A stretch of DNA of 13,192 nucleotides from Bifidobacteriaceae bacterium (lineage in GTDB: Bacteria; Actinomycetota; Actinomycetes; Actinomycetales; WQXJ01). Positions 11,718-13,192 of the stretch are shown one piece after another. The DNA is taken from contig JAITJY010000049.1 in the NCBI GenBank assembly GCA_031278675.1, positions 1 through 13,192 of the forward strand, written 5' to 3'. The stretch's first letter is position 1. Each line of letters begins with the position of its first letter. The notes below the pieces were generated by a model. The model did no database searches. It was not told the origin of the DNA and was given only the letters and a program-made list of their open reading frames with translations. Made by a program: the position numbers and the translations under genes.

Positions 11718-12410
11718 TCAGGGGCGGGCCGCGAAGCGGTCCAACAGGGTGGTGTTGCCGGAGACTATGAGGATGTCCTGAGGAGAGATGCGGGTCTCAT
11801 CGGTCGCATACTCGAACTCTTGACCAGGAGATTTGACGCCGATCACGGTGACGCCGTACTTCTTCAGGATCTGCGACTGAGCGAGCGTGAAACCGATGGT
11901 TTCCTTAGGCGGATGCATCTTGACAATGGTGAATCCGTCCTCGAACTCGATGTAATCCAAGAGGCGCCCAGAAACCAGGTGGGCGACCCGCTCGCCGGCA
12001 TCTGCCTCAGGCAGGATCACTTGGCTGGCGCCAATCCGGCGCAGAATCCGGGCGTGTTCGGAAGATGTCGCCTTGGCCCAGACCTGGCTCAACCCCAGGT
12101 CAACCAGGTTGGAGGTGATCAGCACGGACGCCTCCAAGGCGGTCCCCACCCCGACCACCGCGACGCGGAAATCACGCGCCCCCAACTGCTCCAATGCCTC
12201 CGGGTCGGTGCAGTCGGCCTCGACCAGGGGCAGGCGCCCGGACCAGCGGCGGATCACTTCCGGGTCCTTTTCCACGGCCAGGACCTCACGGCCCAACCGG
12301 TCCACGGTCAGCGCCAGCCGGGACCCGAACCGGCCCATCCCGATCACCAGGACAGCCCCGTCGGTCGGCATTGGCGCATCGGGTGAAACAGAGTTGCGTT
12401 TACGGTCCAT
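11718..12410 (-). CDS. trkA: TrkA/KtrA-type potassium uptake regulatory subunit (RCK domain)
   Basis: This is a cytoplasmic RCK protein that binds nucleotide and gates the TrkH/KtrB potassium channel subunit. The 230-aa product has one RCK_N Rossmann domain with VIGMGRFG (22-29), the acidic ribose-binding residue in VLAVEKDP (Glu47), and EADCTD (64-69). An RCK_C domain follows at about 140-228 (GFTIVKMHPPKETIGFTLAQ to DILIVSGNTTLL). The single-RCK length matches KtrA-like rather than the doubled E. coli TrkA. The ATG at 12410 has AGAGGAA about 7 nt upstream. It lies 134 bp downstream of the trkH stop on the same strand, so the pair is a probable operon with channel first. The first 17 residues are variable. 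Confidence 0.93.
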   Translation of the reverse strand: MDRKRNSVSPDAPMPTDGAVLVIGMGRFGSRLALTVDRLGREVLAVEKDPEVIRRWSGRLPLVEADCTDPEALEQLGARDFRVAVVGVGTALEASVLITSNLVDLGLSQVWAKATSSEHARILRRIGASQVILPEADAGERVAHLVSGRLLDYIEFEDGFTIVKMHPPKETIGFTLAQSQILKKYGVTVIGVKSPGQEFEYATDETRISPQDILIVSGNTTLLDRFAARP

Positions 12411-12509
12411 GGTTGTTCCTCTTCTTATTCCTCGATTTTTCCGGTGAGCGGTGGCCGCCCGGCCAGTTGGGGCCAGCCCCCCAAGGCATACGCTGGGTGA
12501 CTACCCGGT

Positions 12510-12537
12510 GCCCGATGCCGCCCAGACGGCATCGGGC
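12510..12537 (-). terminator. Strong 11-bp hairpin between trkH and trkA
   Basis: GCCCGATGCCG (12510-12520) and CGGCATCGGGC (12527-12537) are perfect inverted repeats with a 6-nt loop. The hairpin begins 7 nt after the trkH stop on the transcribed minus strand. No T-run follows it there, so it may be a partial terminator, a 3'-end stabiliser or a processing site that sets the trkH/trkA ratio. Confidence 0.5.
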
Positions 12538-12544
12538 AAAGACG

Positions 12545-13192
12545 TCACCCCACGGTAGGCCTTTCTTCGGGCAGCCGGATGACCCGGCGGCGGTTGGACA
12601 ACGCGACCGAGGTGGCGATGGTCATGGTGCCGAGGCGACCGGCGAGCATCAGGGCAGCCAGCGTGAGTTTGGCGAGGGGGGGTAGGGTCGGGATGATCCC
12701 GGAGCTGAGACCGCAGGTAGCGAACGCGGAGATGCACTCGAACAGGATGTAGCTGATCGGCGCGTCGCTGACCAGGGTGAGGATCAACGAACCGGTGAAC
12801 ACCATGACCAAGGAAGCGACGGACACGGTCACGGCGACCCGCAGCACGGACGGCTCGACGCGCCGGCCGAACGCCTCCATGTCCCGGTCGCCGCGGGCTT
12901 CTGCCCGGATCGCGAGCAGCATGACAGCGAGGGTGGTCACTTTGATCCCGCCGGCGGTCGAGGCGGACCCGCCCCCGACAAACATCAACGCGTCCTGCAT
13001 CAAAATGGTGGCGGAGTGCTCGCCGGCCACCGAGAATGTCGAAAACCCGCCTGACCTGGTGTTGACCGAGGCGAACAGGGAGGCGAGGAGGGTGGTGGCG
13101 GTGGAATTGTCCCTCAGGGTGGCGGGGTTGTTCCATTCGGTGGCGAGGAAAAACACCCATGCGATCCCGAGCAATGCGACGCAAACCGTGAT
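12545..13192 (-). CDS. trkH: TrkH/KtrB-type potassium channel subunit (5' end beyond window)
   Basis: This is the membrane pore subunit of a Trk/Ktr potassium uptake system. Only the C-terminal 215 residues are inside the window; the frame continues through the right edge, so the gene starts beyond it. It contains the third and fourth pore repeats: SVNTRSGGFSTFS (filter), GGGSASTAGGIKVTT (the conserved loop after it), and FECISAFATCGLSSG (last filter), with the following KLTLAALMLAGRLGTMTIATSVAL span. Full TrkH/KtrB proteins are about 440-500 aa, so roughly half is missing. The TTG at 13174 falls inside the protein and is not the start. It is followed by a hairpin and then trkA. Confidence 0.93.
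   Translation of the reverse strand: MTVCVALLGIAWVFFLATEWNNPATLRDNSTATTLLASLFASVNTRSGGFSTFSVAGEHSATILMQDALMFVGGGSASTAGGIKVTTLAVMLLAIRAEARGDRDMEAFGRRVEPSVLRVAVTVSVASLVMVFTGSLILTLVSDAPISYILFECISAFATCGLSSGIIPTLPPLAKLTLAALMLAGRLGTMTIATSVALSNRRRVIRLPEERPTVG

Noticed and set aside
13172..13174. TTG as the start of the TrkH gene
   Set aside because: The protein would lack the first half of TrkH, and the frame continues without a stop to the edge of the window.
12501..13184. An alternative minus-strand frame across trkH
   Set aside because: It is Arg/His-rich and out of frame with the K+ channel motifs of TrkH.

Overview
The window is high-GC DNA with dense, GC-rich-codon genes. It contains an RlmB with a long basic N-terminal tail, a DUF2867 protein, OtsA/OtsB, a GH42 beta-galactosidase and TrkA/TrkH-type potassium uptake genes. 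This points to an actinobacterium (Actinomycetota); I cannot name a genus from the sequence alone.

Layout, left to right. (1) 85-1137 (-): a solitary C5-cytosine DNA methyltransferase. Its C-terminus stops just after motif IX, so motif X is missing. No restriction enzyme is visible beside it. (2) 1138-1527: an odd intergenic stretch with three LacI-operator-like repeats, two of them followed on the minus strand by a Shine-Dalgarno and an ATG, and a possible 60-residue membrane peptide. (3) 1528-2616 (-): rlmB, a 23S rRNA 2'-O-methyltransferase. (4) 2617-3024: a GC-rich divergent spacer. (5) 3025-3561 (+): a DUF2867 protein. (6) 3614-6661 (+): aldose 1-epimerase followed by a GH42 beta-galactosidase, a probable galactoside-use pair. 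(7) 6597-9049 (-): otsA-otsB, the two-step trehalose synthesis operon, with a 4-nt overlap between the genes. The otsB 3' end overlaps the 3' end of the beta-galactosidase gene by 65 bp. (8) 9050-9490: a spacer holding three tandem hairpin repeats. (9) 9491-11707 (+): a membrane-anchored protein of unknown function, then an ABC-2 type exporter (ATPase and permease, 4-nt overlap). (10) 11718-13192 (-): a TrkA/KtrA-type regulatory subunit and a TrkH/KtrB-type channel subunit that runs off the right edge.

Functional picture. Galactoside hydrolysis and anomer conversion, trehalose synthesis and potassium uptake lie close together. Trehalose and potassium are both commonly linked to osmotic adjustment, but shared control is inference only. 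I found no complete mobile element, CRISPR array, tRNA or rRNA.

Most unusual features. The first is a roughly 93-residue Ala/Pro/Thr repeat tract inside the catalytic protein OtsB, encoded by a mostly 63-bp minisatellite. Smaller in-frame minisatellites occur in the beta-galactosidase and RlmB. The others are the truncated methyltransferase, the operator-SD-ATG repeat cluster at 1388-1532, and the triple hairpin array upstream of otsA. I do not see a clearly new multi-gene system here.
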